The notes under the pieces: generated by a model | The model's input: the letters and a program-made list of their open reading frames with translations, nothing else | The model's database searches: none | What the model was told of the DNA's origin: nothing | Program-made: the position numbers and the translations under genes | In this document: positions 42,176 through 50,988 of the stretch, one piece after another | How the letters are laid out: each line of letters begins with the position of its first letter | Position numbering within the stretch: position 1 is the first letter of the stretch | NCBI RefSeq assembly: GCF_026341825.1 | Contig: NZ_JAPENY010000001.1 | Span: 3,596,001 to 3,660,000, forward strand | Length of the DNA stretch: 64,000 nucleotides | Source of the DNA: Streptomyces sp. NBC_00620 | Lineage (GTDB): Bacteria > Actinomycetota > Actinomycetes > Streptomycetales > Streptomycetaceae | Direction of reading: 5' to 3'

Positions 42176-43612
42176 ATGACCACCTTCGTGGACCGCGTCG
42201 AGCTGCATGTCGCCGCGGGTAGCGGAGGTCACGGCTGTGCCTCCGTACACCGGGAGAAGTTCAAGCCGCTCGGCGGCCCGGACGGCGGCAACGGCGGCCA
42301 GGGCGGTGACGTGATCCTCGTCGTCGACCAGGCCGTGACCACGCTGCTCGACTACCACCACTCCCCGCACCGCAAGGCGACCAGCGGCAAGCCCGGCGAG
42401 GGCGGCAACCGCTCCGGCAAGGACGGGCAGGACCTGATCCTGCCGGTGCCGGACGGCACGGTGGTGCAGGACAAGGCGGGCAACGTCCTCGCGGACCTGG
42501 TCGGCCAGGGCACGACGTACGTCGCCGCGGAGGGCGGCCGCGGTGGCCTCGGCAACGCGGCGCTGTCCTCGGCCCGCCGCAAGGCGCCCGGCTTCGCGCT
42601 GCTCGGTGTGCCCGGTGGCCTCCAGGACATCGTCCTTGAGCTGAAGACCGTCGCGGACGTGGCACTCGTCGGCTACCCGAGCGCGGGCAAGTCCTCGCTG
42701 ATCTCGGTGCTGAGCGCCGCCAAGCCGAAGATCGCGGACTACCCCTTCACGACCCTGGTCCCCAACCTCGGTGTGGTCACGGCCGGTTCGACGGTCTACA
42801 CGATCGCCGACGTGCCCGGGCTCATCCCCGGCGCCAGCCAGGGCAAGGGGCTCGGCCTGGAGTTCCTGCGCCACGTCGAGCGGTGCAGCGTACTGGTGCA
42901 CGTCCTGGACACGGCGACCCTGGAGTCCGAGCGCGACCCCGTCTCCGACCTCGACATCATCGAGGAGGAGCTGAAGCAGTACGGCGGTCTCGGCGACCGG
43001 CCGCGCATGGTCGTCCTCAACAAGATCGACGTACCGGACGGCAAGGACCTCGCCGAGATGGTGCGGCCCGAGCTGGAGTCGCGCGGCTACCACGTCTTCG
43101 AGGTGTCCGCGGTCGCCCACATGGGCCTCAAGGAGCTGTCCTTCGCGCTCGCCGACGTGGTCGCCAAGGGACGCGCCGCCAAGCCGGTGGAGGAGGCGAC
43201 CCGGATCGTCATCCGCCCGAAGGCGGTCGACGACGCCGGCTTCACCGTGGCCCGCGAGGAGGACGGCCTCTACCGCGTCCGCGGCGAGAAGCCCGAACGC
43301 TGGGTCCGCCAGACCGACTTCAGCAACGACGAGGCCGTCGGCTACCTCGCCGACCGCCTCAGCCGTCTCGGTGTCGAGACGGAGCTGATGAAGGCGGGCG
43401 CCCGCTCGGGCGACGGCGTCGCCATCGGCCCCGAGGAGAACGCGGTCGTCTTCGACTGGGAGCCCACGGTCATGGCCGGTGCGGAGATGCTCGGCCGCCG
43501 TGGCGAGGACCACCGGCTGGACGAGCCGCGTCCCGCCACCCAGCGTCGCCGTGACAAGCAGGCGGAGCGGGACGAGGCCGAGAAGGAGTACGACGACTTC
43601 GAGCCCTTCTAG
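42176..43612 (+). CDS. obgE: GTPase Obg/CgtA
   Basis: Protein of 478 aa involved in 50S ribosome maturation and, in Streptomyces, in the onset of aerial growth. Residues about 1-158 are the glycine-rich Obg fold (GSGGHGCASVHREKFKPLGG). The G domain follows, with G1 GYPSAGKSSLI, switch region DYPFTTLVPN, G3 DVPGLI, and NKID. A C-terminal OCT domain (residues about 345-425: YRVRGEKPERWVRQTDFSND) and an acidic tail end the protein. The ATG has GGAGG upstream. Its length is normal for actinobacteria. Confidence 0.97.
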   Translation: MTTFVDRVELHVAAGSGGHGCASVHREKFKPLGGPDGGNGGQGGDVILVVDQAVTTLLDYHHSPHRKATSGKPGEGGNRSGKDGQDLILPVPDGTVVQDKAGNVLADLVGQGTTYVAAEGGRGGLGNAALSSARRKAPGFALLGVPGGLQDIVLELKTVADVALVGYPSAGKSSLISVLSAAKPKIADYPFTTLVPNLGVVTAGSTVYTIADVPGLIPGASQGKGLGLEFLRHVERCSVLVHVLDTATLESERDPVSDLDIIEEELKQYGGLGDRPRMVVLNKIDVPDGKDLAEMVRPELESRGYHVFEVSAVAHMGLKELSFALADVVAKGRAAKPVEEATRIVIRPKAVDDAGFTVAREEDGLYRVRGEKPERWVRQTDFSNDEAVGYLADRLSRLGVETELMKAGARSGDGVAIGPEENAVVFDWEPTVMAGAEMLGRRGEDHRLDEPRPATQRRRDKQAERDEAEKEYDDFEPF

Positions 43613-43777
43613 GCTCCCTGGCTGCTCGGGGCGCCTGGTACAGGTGCCGGGACGTCCGGCTCGTACAACCCGTACGGCCCATTCCACTCGTACGAACAAA
43701 CCGGTGCCCTGGGACTCACGCGAGTCCCAGGGCATTCTCAGTCTGTCCTCAGCATCTGCTCTTAATGTCCTCTTACC

Positions 43778-44980
43778 ATGGAGATTGATTGTTCGACACC
43801 TGACGCGGCGGCCGCTGAGACGGCCGCGCCGGCCCCGCTTCCGGTGGGTTCCCGGCTGCTGCACATAGGTCCCCACAAGACCGGGACCACGTCGATCCAG
43901 GGCGCGCTGTTCGCCGCGAGGGATGCGATGGCCGAGCACGGCGTCGTCTTCCCGGCGCCCAGCAGACACCCGATGGAGGCCGCCCTGGGGGTCTGCGCCC
44001 GGCCCGGCATGATGGGCGAGACCAAGCCCACCGAGGGGCACTGGCAGCGGCTCGTGGACCTGGTGCACGCCACCGGGAAGCGCACCTCGGTGGTCAGCAG
44101 CGAGTTCTTCGCCGACGCTCCCGACGATGAGACCATCGCCCGGATCGTCGACGACCTGGGCCGGGACCGCGTACACGTCCTGATCACCCTGCGCCCGCTG
44201 GCGAAGATCATGCCCTCGCAGTGGCAGCAGTACGTGCAGAACGGCCTGCGCATGGGCTACGAGGACTGGCTGACGCACATGCTGCGCAAGGCCCCGTACG
44301 AGAAGCCCAACCCGAGTTTCTGGCGCCGGCACCGCCACGACCGGCTCGTGGAGCGCTGGGCGCGGGTCGTCGGCGCGGAGAACATCACCGTCGTCGTGGT
44401 CGACGACAGCGACCGCGGCGGCCTGATGCGCACCTTCGAATCGCTCCTCGGCCTGCCCGACGGCCTTCTGGAGGAGGTGCCGGACACGGCCAACCGCTCC
44501 CTCACGCTCGCCGAGACCGAAATGCTGCGGAAGCTCAACATGGAATTCCGCGGCAACGGACTGCCCGACGAGCTGTATTCCAAGCTCGTGCGCGGCGGCG
44601 CGGTCATGCATATGAAGAACACCTGCCGCCCCGCTCCGGGAGACGCGCGGATCAGCACACCGGTGTGGGCGCTGGAGGCCGCCGCGGGTATCGGCGCGGA
44701 AATGGCCGGGCGGATCGGGGCCATGGGCGTACGGGTTCTGGGCGATCCGGCGCTGCTGTCCGTCGTACCGGCCGTCGTACCGGCTCCGGAGGGCGCGGCG
44801 CCGGCGGGTGCGCGGATCGCTCCGGAGGTGGCGGCCCAGGCGCTGTACGGGGCGCTCGCCGTCGCCGCCGCCGCTCCTGCGCGCAGGGCGGCTCCGGTGC
44901 GTACGGTTCACCAGACCTCGTCCAGGGAACTCGTCCGGGTACTGGGTCACCGGGTTCTCAAGCGCCTGAAGCGGACCTGA
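43778..44980 (+). CDS. Sulfotransferase-like protein
   Basis: Protein of 400 aa. After a Pro/Ala-rich start, LLHIGPHKTGTTSIQ (residues about 28-42) is a PAPS-binding 5'-phosphosulfate loop as in sulfotransferases. SSEFFAD and VLITLRPLAKIMPSQWQQYVQNG form the 3'-phosphate and arginine motifs. The C-terminal 100 residues are Ala-rich and end in a basic RVLGHRVLKRLKR. It probably transfers sulfate to a glycan, though close relatives of unknown chemistry exist. It lies between obgE and the CDP-ribitol synthase, so it is a candidate modifier of the wall polymer. Confidence 0.7.
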   Translation: MEIDCSTPDAAAAETAAPAPLPVGSRLLHIGPHKTGTTSIQGALFAARDAMAEHGVVFPAPSRHPMEAALGVCARPGMMGETKPTEGHWQRLVDLVHATGKRTSVVSSEFFADAPDDETIARIVDDLGRDRVHVLITLRPLAKIMPSQWQQYVQNGLRMGYEDWLTHMLRKAPYEKPNPSFWRRHRHDRLVERWARVVGAENITVVVVDDSDRGGLMRTFESLLGLPDGLLEEVPDTANRSLTLAETEMLRKLNMEFRGNGLPDELYSKLVRGGAVMHMKNTCRPAPGDARISTPVWALEAAAGIGAEMAGRIGAMGVRVLGDPALLSVVPAVVPAPEGAAPAGARIAPEVAAQALYGALAVAAAAPARRAAPVRTVHQTSSRELVRVLGHRVLKRLKRT

Positions 44981-45083
44981 GTGAGGCGAAGCACTTGCCG
45001 CCGGAGTGAAGGACGCACGTAAATCGTGTGCAGTTACTCACAGCAAATCCGGACAATCCGGTTCGGGTTCTGGGAAGGCGCCT

Positions 45084-45145
45084 GCATGCAAGGTGAATAA
45101 TCGGTTGCGTGCACATATGCAACAGACATCGCTCACCTTGCATGC
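45084..45145. promoter_or_regulatory. 13-bp inverted repeat with nested hairpin in leader
   Basis: Perfect arms gcatgcaaggtga (45084-45096) and tcaccttgcatgc (45133-45145) enclose a second repeat gttgc (45104-45108) / gcaac (45119-45123). It lies between the sulfotransferase stop and the next gene, whose start is 57 bp downstream. It could be a terminator for the upstream gene, a regulatory leader, or an operator. Confidence 0.6.
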
Positions 45146-45202
45146 CAGTAACCGAAAGTGGGACCATTCGTAGGTTCCCTGTCGCCCCAAGGTAGGTCAC
45201 CT

Positions 45203-46702
45203 GTGTCTGAGCACTTTGCCAAGCCCCGTACCACCGCAGTGATCCTTGCTGGTGGGACCGGACAGCGCGTGGGTCTGTCGATTCCGAAGCAGCTGCTGAA
45301 GATCGCCGGCAAGGCGGTCATCGAGCACACGCTGACCACCTTCGAGAACGCCGATTCGATCGACGACATCATCGTGCTGATGGCTCCGGGCTATGTGCCG
45401 GACGTGGAGAAGATCGTTGCGAAGGCGGGCTTCGCCAAGGTGACGAGGATCATCGAAGGCGGCTCGACGCGGAACGAGACCACCGAGCGTGCCATCGCGG
45501 CCCTCGGTGAGGGCCTGGCCGAGGGCGAGGACGCCAACGTCCTGTTCCACGACGCCGTGCGCCCGCTGCTCTCCGAGCGTGTCATCGACGACTGCGTCAC
45601 CGCCCTGGAGCGCTACCAGGCCGTCGACGTCGCCATCCCGTCCGCGGACACGATCATCGTGACCCGCACGCACGGCGAGGACGGCGAGTTCATCACCGAG
45701 ATCCCGGACCGCTCCCGGCTGCGCCGCGGCCAGACGCCCCAGGCGTTCAAGCTGTCCACGATCCGCCGGGCCTACGAGGTCGCCGCGAACGACCCGAACT
45801 TCCAGGCCACCGACGACTGCAGCGTCGTACTCAAGTACCTGCCGGACGTGCCGATCCACGTCGTCGCGGGCGACGAGTACAACATGAAGGTCACCCAGCC
45901 CGTCGACGTCTTCATCGCCGACAAGCTCTTCCAGCTCGCCTCCACCGCCGCGCCCGAGCAGGCCGACGAGGCCGCCTACCGGGAGCTGCTCACCGGCAAG
46001 ACCCTGGTCGTCTTCGGCGGCTCGTACGGCATCGGCAAGGACATAGCCGAACTCGCCGCGCGCTTCGGCGCCAAGACGTACGCGCTGGGCCGCTCGACCA
46101 CCGGCACGCACGTCGAGAACCCGGAGGAGGTCGACGACGCGCTGTCCACGGCGTACGCGGAGACCGGGCGCATCGACTACGTCATCAACACCGCGGGCGT
46201 GCTGCGCATCGGCAAGCTCGCCGAGACCGACAACGCGACCATCGAGGAAGCGCTGAAGGTCAACTACCTGGCCCCGGTGCAGATCGCCCGCTCCTCGTAC
46301 AAGTACCTGGCCGAGACCAAGGGCCAGCTGCTCCTGTACACGTCCAGCAGCTACACCCGCGGGCGTGCCGAGTACAGCCTCTACTCCTCGACCAAGGCCG
46401 CCATGGTCAACCTGACCCAGGCGCTGTCCGACGAGTGGGCCGGCGACGGCATCCGCGTCAACTGCATCAATCCCGAGCGCACCGCGACCCCGATGCGGAC
46501 CAAGGCGTTCGGCCAGGAGCCCGCGGGTTCGCTGCTCTCGTCCGAGGCCGTCGCGCAGACCTCGCTCGACGTGCTGCTCTCCGAGCTCACCGGGCACGTG
46601 ATCGACGTCCGTCAGCAGGACCCGACGGCCGGTGCCGGAACGGCCTCCGGTTTCGAGGCGGCCCTGGCCGCCGTCCTGGACCGCCAGGACGGCGTGGCAT
46701 AA
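45203..46702 (+). CDS. Bifunctional cytidylyltransferase / SDR reductase (CDP-ribitol synthase type)
   Basis: Protein of 499 aa fusing two enzymes. The N-terminal IspD/TarI-like cytidylyltransferase (residues about 10-235) has AVILAGGTGQRVGLSIPKQL, FHDAVRPLLSERV, RRGQTPQAFKL and the later ATDDCSVVLKYLPD. The C-terminal short-chain dehydrogenase (residues about 265-499) has VVFGGSYGIGKDIAEL and the catalytic YSLYSSTKAAM. This is the architecture of Bcs1/Acs1-type enzymes that reduce ribulose-5-phosphate and activate ribitol-5-phosphate as CDP-ribitol. The start GTG 45203 has AAGGTAGG upstream; an earlier in-frame start at 45158 lies inside the leader. It pairs with the TagF-like polymerase downstream. 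Confidence 0.85.
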   Translation: MSEHFAKPRTTAVILAGGTGQRVGLSIPKQLLKIAGKAVIEHTLTTFENADSIDDIIVLMAPGYVPDVEKIVAKAGFAKVTRIIEGGSTRNETTERAIAALGEGLAEGEDANVLFHDAVRPLLSERVIDDCVTALERYQAVDVAIPSADTIIVTRTHGEDGEFITEIPDRSRLRRGQTPQAFKLSTIRRAYEVAANDPNFQATDDCSVVLKYLPDVPIHVVAGDEYNMKVTQPVDVFIADKLFQLASTAAPEQADEAAYRELLTGKTLVVFGGSYGIGKDIAELAARFGAKTYALGRSTTGTHVENPEEVDDALSTAYAETGRIDYVINTAGVLRIGKLAETDNATIEEALKVNYLAPVQIARSSYKYLAETKGQLLLYTSSSYTRGRAEYSLYSSTKAAMVNLTQALSDEWAGDGIRVNCINPERTATPMRTKAFGQEPAGSLLSSEAVAQTSLDVLLSELTGHVIDVRQQDPTAGAGTASGFEAALAAVLDRQDGVA

Positions 46703-46723
46703 TCAATTAATCGATCTTCAGAA

Positions 46724-46772
46724 TTCAGGCCTCTGTGTTCGCGTGTTTTCCACGCATTCGCAGAGGCCTGAA
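46724..46772 (+). terminator. Stem-loop after the CDP-ribitol synthase
   Basis: Perfect 12-bp arms ttcaggcctctg and cagaggcctgaa, with an inner gcgtg/cacgc stem, lie 21 bp after the stop. The sequence further on is AT-rich, with a T6 run near 46794. It may be a full terminator or an attenuator, since the polymerase gene starts 68 bp later. Confidence 0.65.
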
Positions 46773-46840
46773 TCCGTAAAATTTCAAACTCTCTTTTTTG
46801 GCATTAAACCGGCACTCACCCCTCAAGAGCAGGTTTCTCC

Positions 46841-48931
46841 GTGATTTCCACCGCTATTCGCGTCGCCCGGGTGGGCAGCGCGGCCGAGCTGGCGGCGGCG
46901 GCCCTCATGATGCTGGGCTTCCCCTGCCTGATGCTCGCCGCGCTCATTCCGAGCGTCCCCGCCTTCGCGGCCGCGGCCGCCGTGACGTACCTGGCGGACC
47001 ACTATCTGCACCGGCGTGGCAGCTATCTGATCAACCGCCTCAGCAAGGTACGGGCCGGTCTGTCCATCAGGTTCCTGATCCGGCAGCTGCTCCTGGTGCT
47101 GCTCCTGGCGCGCGCCGACCTGTCCGAGAGCACGGTCTTCTACGCGGCGATCGCGTGCTTCCTCGCCTTCTACGGCTTCCAGGCCCCGCACAGCGCGCTG
47201 GTCACGCTGATCCGGTCGCGCCGCAAGATGCCCGTCGCCACCCGCAACCTCGACCTGGGCTCGCGCATCCGCATCCCGGACGCGCCCCCGGCGTTCCTGC
47301 TGGACCGGAACGCCGAGAAGATGCTCCACCTCGACCTGGCCGCGGTCGTCGGCGTGCTCGTCACCGCGGCGACCGACTCGGCCGTGTACGGGTTCGTCGG
47401 CATCGCCATCACACTGGTGCTGGCCTTCGGCTACGTCGTCGCGCTCGTCCCGTACGTCCGCGGAAAGAGCACCCCGCCGAGCGCGGACGAGGTCCTGGCG
47501 GCGACCGACTCCTGGCTGCGCGAGCACCGCCCGGAGACGGCGCTCTACTTCTCGGGCTCCAAGGACTCCGCGTACCAGGTCAACATGTGGCTCGAGACGA
47601 TGGAGGAGCTGGACACCCGGCCGCTGATCATCCTCCGTGAGCGCGCCATCCTGGAGCTCATGGCGCCCACCACCGTGCCGGTCATCTGCGTGCCCGGAGG
47701 GGTGCACCTGATGAACATGGACCTGTCCACGGTGCGGGTCGCGCTGTACGCGGCGAACGTCGGCAAGAACATCCACCTGCTGCGCGTCCCGACCATGAAG
47801 CACGTCTTCATCGGTCACGGCGACAGCGACAAGCTCGCCAGCGTCAACCCGTTCAGCAAGGCGTACGACGAGGTGTGGACCGCCGGCCGTGCCGGGCGTG
47901 ACCGCTACGCCATCGCCGACGTCGGCGTCCGCGACGAGGACATCGTCGAGGTCGGCCGCCCGCAGCTGGCGCCGATCCAGCCCTGGCAGGGCGTGCCGGA
48001 AGGCATTCCCACGGTTCTGTACGCGCCCACCTGGGAGGGCTGGGACGGCAACCCCGGCAACACCTCCCTCGTGCTCGCCGGCGAGACCATCGTGAAGAAG
48101 CTGGTGAAGGCCGACCCGCCGGTCCGGGTGCTGTACAAGCCGCACCCCTTCACCGGCACCGTCAGCGCCGAGGCCGCTGCCGCCCATCGACGCATCACCG
48201 CGCTGGTCGAGAAGGCCGCCGTCGCCCGCGCCGCCGACTCCCGGTTCACCGTCGACACGGCCGTCCAGGCGCAGGCCAAGGCCGAGCTGACCCGCATCGA
48301 GGCCCGCCTGGCCGAGCTGTCCGGGGCCGGCGCCCAGAAGGGCGACGAGGCCGAGGCCAGCCGGGACGGTGTGGTCGACGTCCAGAAGCACGCGGAGATC
48401 GCCCGGCTGCGGGGCGAGTGGGACGACGCCTACTGGCGTGCCATCCCCAGCTGGGAGCACAAGGTCGTCACGGGTGCCGAACCGCGTCTGTACGACTGCT
48501 TCAACGTCTCCGACGCGATGGTCTCGGACATCTCCAGCGTGGTCTCCGACTTCATCGCGAGCGGCAAGCCGTACGCCGTCACCGACTCCGCGGAGCTCGG
48601 CGCCGAGCAGTTCAAGCGGCAGAACACCGCGGTACGCGCCGCCGTGATCCTGTCCAACTCGGCCGCCGAACTGGGCCAGTTGCTGGCCGCGGTGCGCGAC
48701 CAGGCGGCCGACGCGCAGGCCGCCGAACGCCAGGAGCTGAAGCGGTATCTGCTCGGGCCCGACGAGCCGACCTCGATCGACCAGTTCAACTCCGCGGTGC
48801 GGCAGCTGGCGCAGAAGGCCGAGACGCGCAACCTCGGCCAGGAGAACGGCACTTCGGCCGCGGGCGCTCCGGCCGCGGACCTGGCGAGTGCGCTTCCCGG
48901 CGACACCGACGGAGCCGCGGTCAAGGGCTGA
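46841..48931 (+). CDS. CDP-glycerol/ribitol polymerase-like (TagF family) membrane protein
   Basis: Protein of 696 aa. Residues about 1-210 contain five or so hydrophobic segments (ALMMLGFPCLMLAALIPSV, FLIRQLLLVLLLARA, VFYAAIACFLAFYGF). The rest is a TagF-type glycosyl-phosphotransferase with FIGHGDSDKLASVNPFSKAYD, VLYAPTWEGW, VLYKPHPF and VSDISSVVSDFIASGKPYA. A coiled, charged insert (residues about 455-520) is unusual. It should polymerise ribitol- or glycerol-phosphate from the CDP-alditol made by the previous gene. The start GTG 46841 follows GCAGGTTTCTCC, a weak site. Confidence 0.82.
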   Translation: MISTAIRVARVGSAAELAAAALMMLGFPCLMLAALIPSVPAFAAAAAVTYLADHYLHRRGSYLINRLSKVRAGLSIRFLIRQLLLVLLLARADLSESTVFYAAIACFLAFYGFQAPHSALVTLIRSRRKMPVATRNLDLGSRIRIPDAPPAFLLDRNAEKMLHLDLAAVVGVLVTAATDSAVYGFVGIAITLVLAFGYVVALVPYVRGKSTPPSADEVLAATDSWLREHRPETALYFSGSKDSAYQVNMWLETMEELDTRPLIILRERAILELMAPTTVPVICVPGGVHLMNMDLSTVRVALYAANVGKNIHLLRVPTMKHVFIGHGDSDKLASVNPFSKAYDEVWTAGRAGRDRYAIADVGVRDEDIVEVGRPQLAPIQPWQGVPEGIPTVLYAPTWEGWDGNPGNTSLVLAGETIVKKLVKADPPVRVLYKPHPFTGTVSAEAAAAHRRITALVEKAAVARAADSRFTVDTAVQAQAKAELTRIEARLAELSGAGAQKGDEAEASRDGVVDVQKHAEIARLRGEWDDAYWRAIPSWEHKVVTGAEPRLYDCFNVSDAMVSDISSVVSDFIASGKPYAVTDSAELGAEQFKRQNTAVRAAVILSNSAAELGQLLAAVRDQAADAQAAERQELKRYLLGPDEPTSIDQFNSAVRQLAQKAETRNLGQENGTSAAGAPAADLASALPGDTDGAAVKG

Positions 48932-49123
48932 TCGCGGGTTCCGCTGGTTGCTTCAGGGCCCGGCTCCCGAGGACTCACCTCGGGACCCGGGCCCTTCCGC
49001 GTGACACCCGGGCGAAACGCGCGAGAAGCCTGTCCGGGAACTGGACCGATGCGCGACGCCCGGTCCCCTTCACGTAGATTGCCGGGTGGGCAGCAGGACC
49101 GGACGCGAGGGGATGCACAGCAG

Positions 49124-50251
49124 GTGGCAGGGGCAAGGCAGGCCGTGGCACAGGCGCACAGGATCGTCGTCAAGGTGGGTTCCTCCTCGCTGACCAGCGC
49201 CGCGGGCGGCCTCGACGCGGACCGGGTCGACGCCCTCGTCGACGTACTCGCCAAGTGCCGCAGCGGCGGCGAGAAGGAAGTCGTCCTCGTCTCCTCCGGC
49301 GCCATCGCCGCCGGGCTCGCCCCCCTCGGACTGCGCCGCCGCCCCAGGGACCTCGCCCGGCAGCAGGCCGCGGCCAGCGTCGGCCAGGGCCTCCTGGTCG
49401 CCCGCTACGCCGCCTCCTGCGCCCGCCACGGCATCCGCGTCGGACAGGTGCTCCTCACCTCCGACGACACCAGCCGCCGCGCCCACCACCGCAACGCCTC
49501 CCGCACCCTCGACAAGCTCCTCGCGATGGGCGCCCTGCCGGTCGTCAACGAGAACGACACGGTCGCCACGGACGAGATCCGCTTCGGCGACAACGACCGT
49601 CTCGCCGCGCTCGTCGCCCATCTCGTACGAGCCGATCTGCTCGTCCTGCTCTCCGACGTGGACGGCGTGTACGACGGCGACCCCGGCAAACCCGGTACGT
49701 CGCGGATCGCGGAAGTACGTGGCCCGTCCGATCTCGACGGCATCGACATGGGCAGCGCGGGCAAGGCCGGCGTCGGCACCGGCGGCATGGTCACCAAGGT
49801 CGAGGCGGCCCGGATCGCGACCGGCGCGGGCATCCCGGTCGTGGTGACGAGCGCCGTCCACGCCGCCGACGCGCTCGCGGGGCGCGACACGGGCACGTAC
49901 TTCCACCCCACGGGCCGGCGCTCCACCGACCGGCTGCTGTGGCTGCAGCACGCCTCCACGCCGCAGGGCGCGCTCACCCTGGACGACGGGGCCGTGCGCG
50001 CGGTCGTCGAGCGGCGCATGTCGCTGCTGCCTGCGGGTATCGCGTCCGTCGAGGGCGAGTTCACCGCCGGTGACCCCGTCGAACTGCGCGACAGCACGGG
50101 CCGGGCAGTCGCCCGGGGGATCGTGAACTTCGACGCCAAGGAGATCCCCCAGCTCATCGGACGCTCGACCAGGGAACTGGCGCGCGAACTGGGGCCCGAG
50201 TACGAACGCGAAGTCGTACACAGGGACGCTCTCGTGCTGCTGCACCTGTAG
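49124..50251 (+). CDS. proB: Glutamate 5-kinase
   Basis: Protein of 375 aa catalysing the first step of proline synthesis. The amino-acid kinase domain has IVVKVGSSSLT (residues about 14-24), VSSGAIAAGLAPL, NENDTVATDEIRFGDND and the nucleotide site GTGGMVTKVEAA. A C-terminal PUA domain spans about residues 285-365 (GEFTAGDPVELRDSTGRAVARGI). I chose GTG 49124 (VAGARQAVAQAHR) because GAGGGG lies about 11 nt upstream; GTG 49145 is the alternative. Confidence 0.94.
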   Translation: MAGARQAVAQAHRIVVKVGSSSLTSAAGGLDADRVDALVDVLAKCRSGGEKEVVLVSSGAIAAGLAPLGLRRRPRDLARQQAAASVGQGLLVARYAASCARHGIRVGQVLLTSDDTSRRAHHRNASRTLDKLLAMGALPVVNENDTVATDEIRFGDNDRLAALVAHLVRADLLVLLSDVDGVYDGDPGKPGTSRIAEVRGPSDLDGIDMGSAGKAGVGTGGMVTKVEAARIATGAGIPVVVTSAVHAADALAGRDTGTYFHPTGRRSTDRLLWLQHASTPQGALTLDDGAVRAVVERRMSLLPAGIASVEGEFTAGDPVELRDSTGRAVARGIVNFDAKEIPQLIGRSTRELARELGPEYEREVVHRDALVLLHL

Positions 50252-50447
50252 TGATCTCGTGCACCCGTACGTGCGGCGCCATGTCGTCGACGTGCCAGTT
50301 GCCCCATAAACGTCCGAAAGCCCGTCCTCCGCGGGGGGACGTTCCGTAAAACCGCCACGCGACGGCGCCCCACCTGCTCAACTTTGTTGCAGGGAGACCC
50401 CCGGATTCAGCTGGACCATTGCGGACCATTGCGTAAAGGAGGCCGTC

Positions 50448-50915
50448 GTGAGACGAGTGCGCCCTGGGGCGGCGGCGTCCCGCGGTGGTGCCGCCTCCCG
50501 TGCGGTGGGCGAGGAACGGGCGCTGACCAGCGTCGCGGCCGGAGACACGTACTCGAGCGGGGAACCGGCGCACCAGCCCCGGCTGTGGCACGTCACGCTG
50601 AGCGTCTCGGGTGACGAGGCACCGTTGAAGGAGGTCAGGCGCGGTCTCGAGCAGCTCGCCCACGACCACCCCTTTCTGCTGACCAGCCGGTACGCCAACG
50701 ACCACGCCGAGATCCGCTACTGGGAAGAGGCCCGCGACCTGCACGACGCGGCGGCCGTCGCGCTGCGCCTGTGGGGTGAGCACCGGCAGACCGCCAAACT
50801 GCCGCCCTGGGAGATCGTCGGTCTGGAGGTCATCGACCGCGGGACCTACCACCAGCGGATCGCGGAGGGCTACGGACCACTGCCGGCGACCCCCGTCGGC
50901 GTACATCCCTTTTGA
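50448..50915 (+). CDS. Conserved hypothetical protein between proB and proA
   Basis: Protein of 155 aa from GTG 50448, following AAAGGAGG. A variable N-terminus of about 45 residues is followed by a compact alpha/beta domain (RLWHVTLSVSGDEAPLKEVRRGLEQLAHDHPFLLTSRY ... ARDLHDAAAVALRLWGEHR ... PWEIVGLEVIDRGTYHQR in outline). It is a familiar Streptomyces core gene at this spot. Function unknown; its position suggests no direct role in proline synthesis. Confidence 0.75.
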   Translation: MRRVRPGAAASRGGAASRAVGEERALTSVAAGDTYSSGEPAHQPRLWHVTLSVSGDEAPLKEVRRGLEQLAHDHPFLLTSRYANDHAEIRYWEEARDLHDAAAVALRLWGEHRQTAKLPPWEIVGLEVIDRGTYHQRIAEGYGPLPATPVGVHPF

Positions 50916-50976
50916 GCCGCCTTCGCCGGGTGTCTTGGAGTTTGGGACAGCGGCGATACAGACCCGTTCGGAGCAT

Positions 50977-50982
50977 TACGCT
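50977..50982 (+). promoter_or_regulatory. -10-like TACGCT giving probable leaderless proA mRNA
   Basis: TACGCT ends 6 nt before the proA ATG at 50989, and no ribosome-binding site is present. The same geometry occurs before the genes at 52419 and 53191. Confidence 0.4.
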
Positions 50983-50988
50983 GCCGAC

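Noticed and set aside
42065..44950. A 961-codon open frame on the minus strand
   Set aside because: Antisense shadow of obgE and the sulfotransferase-like gene, with no recognisable domain.
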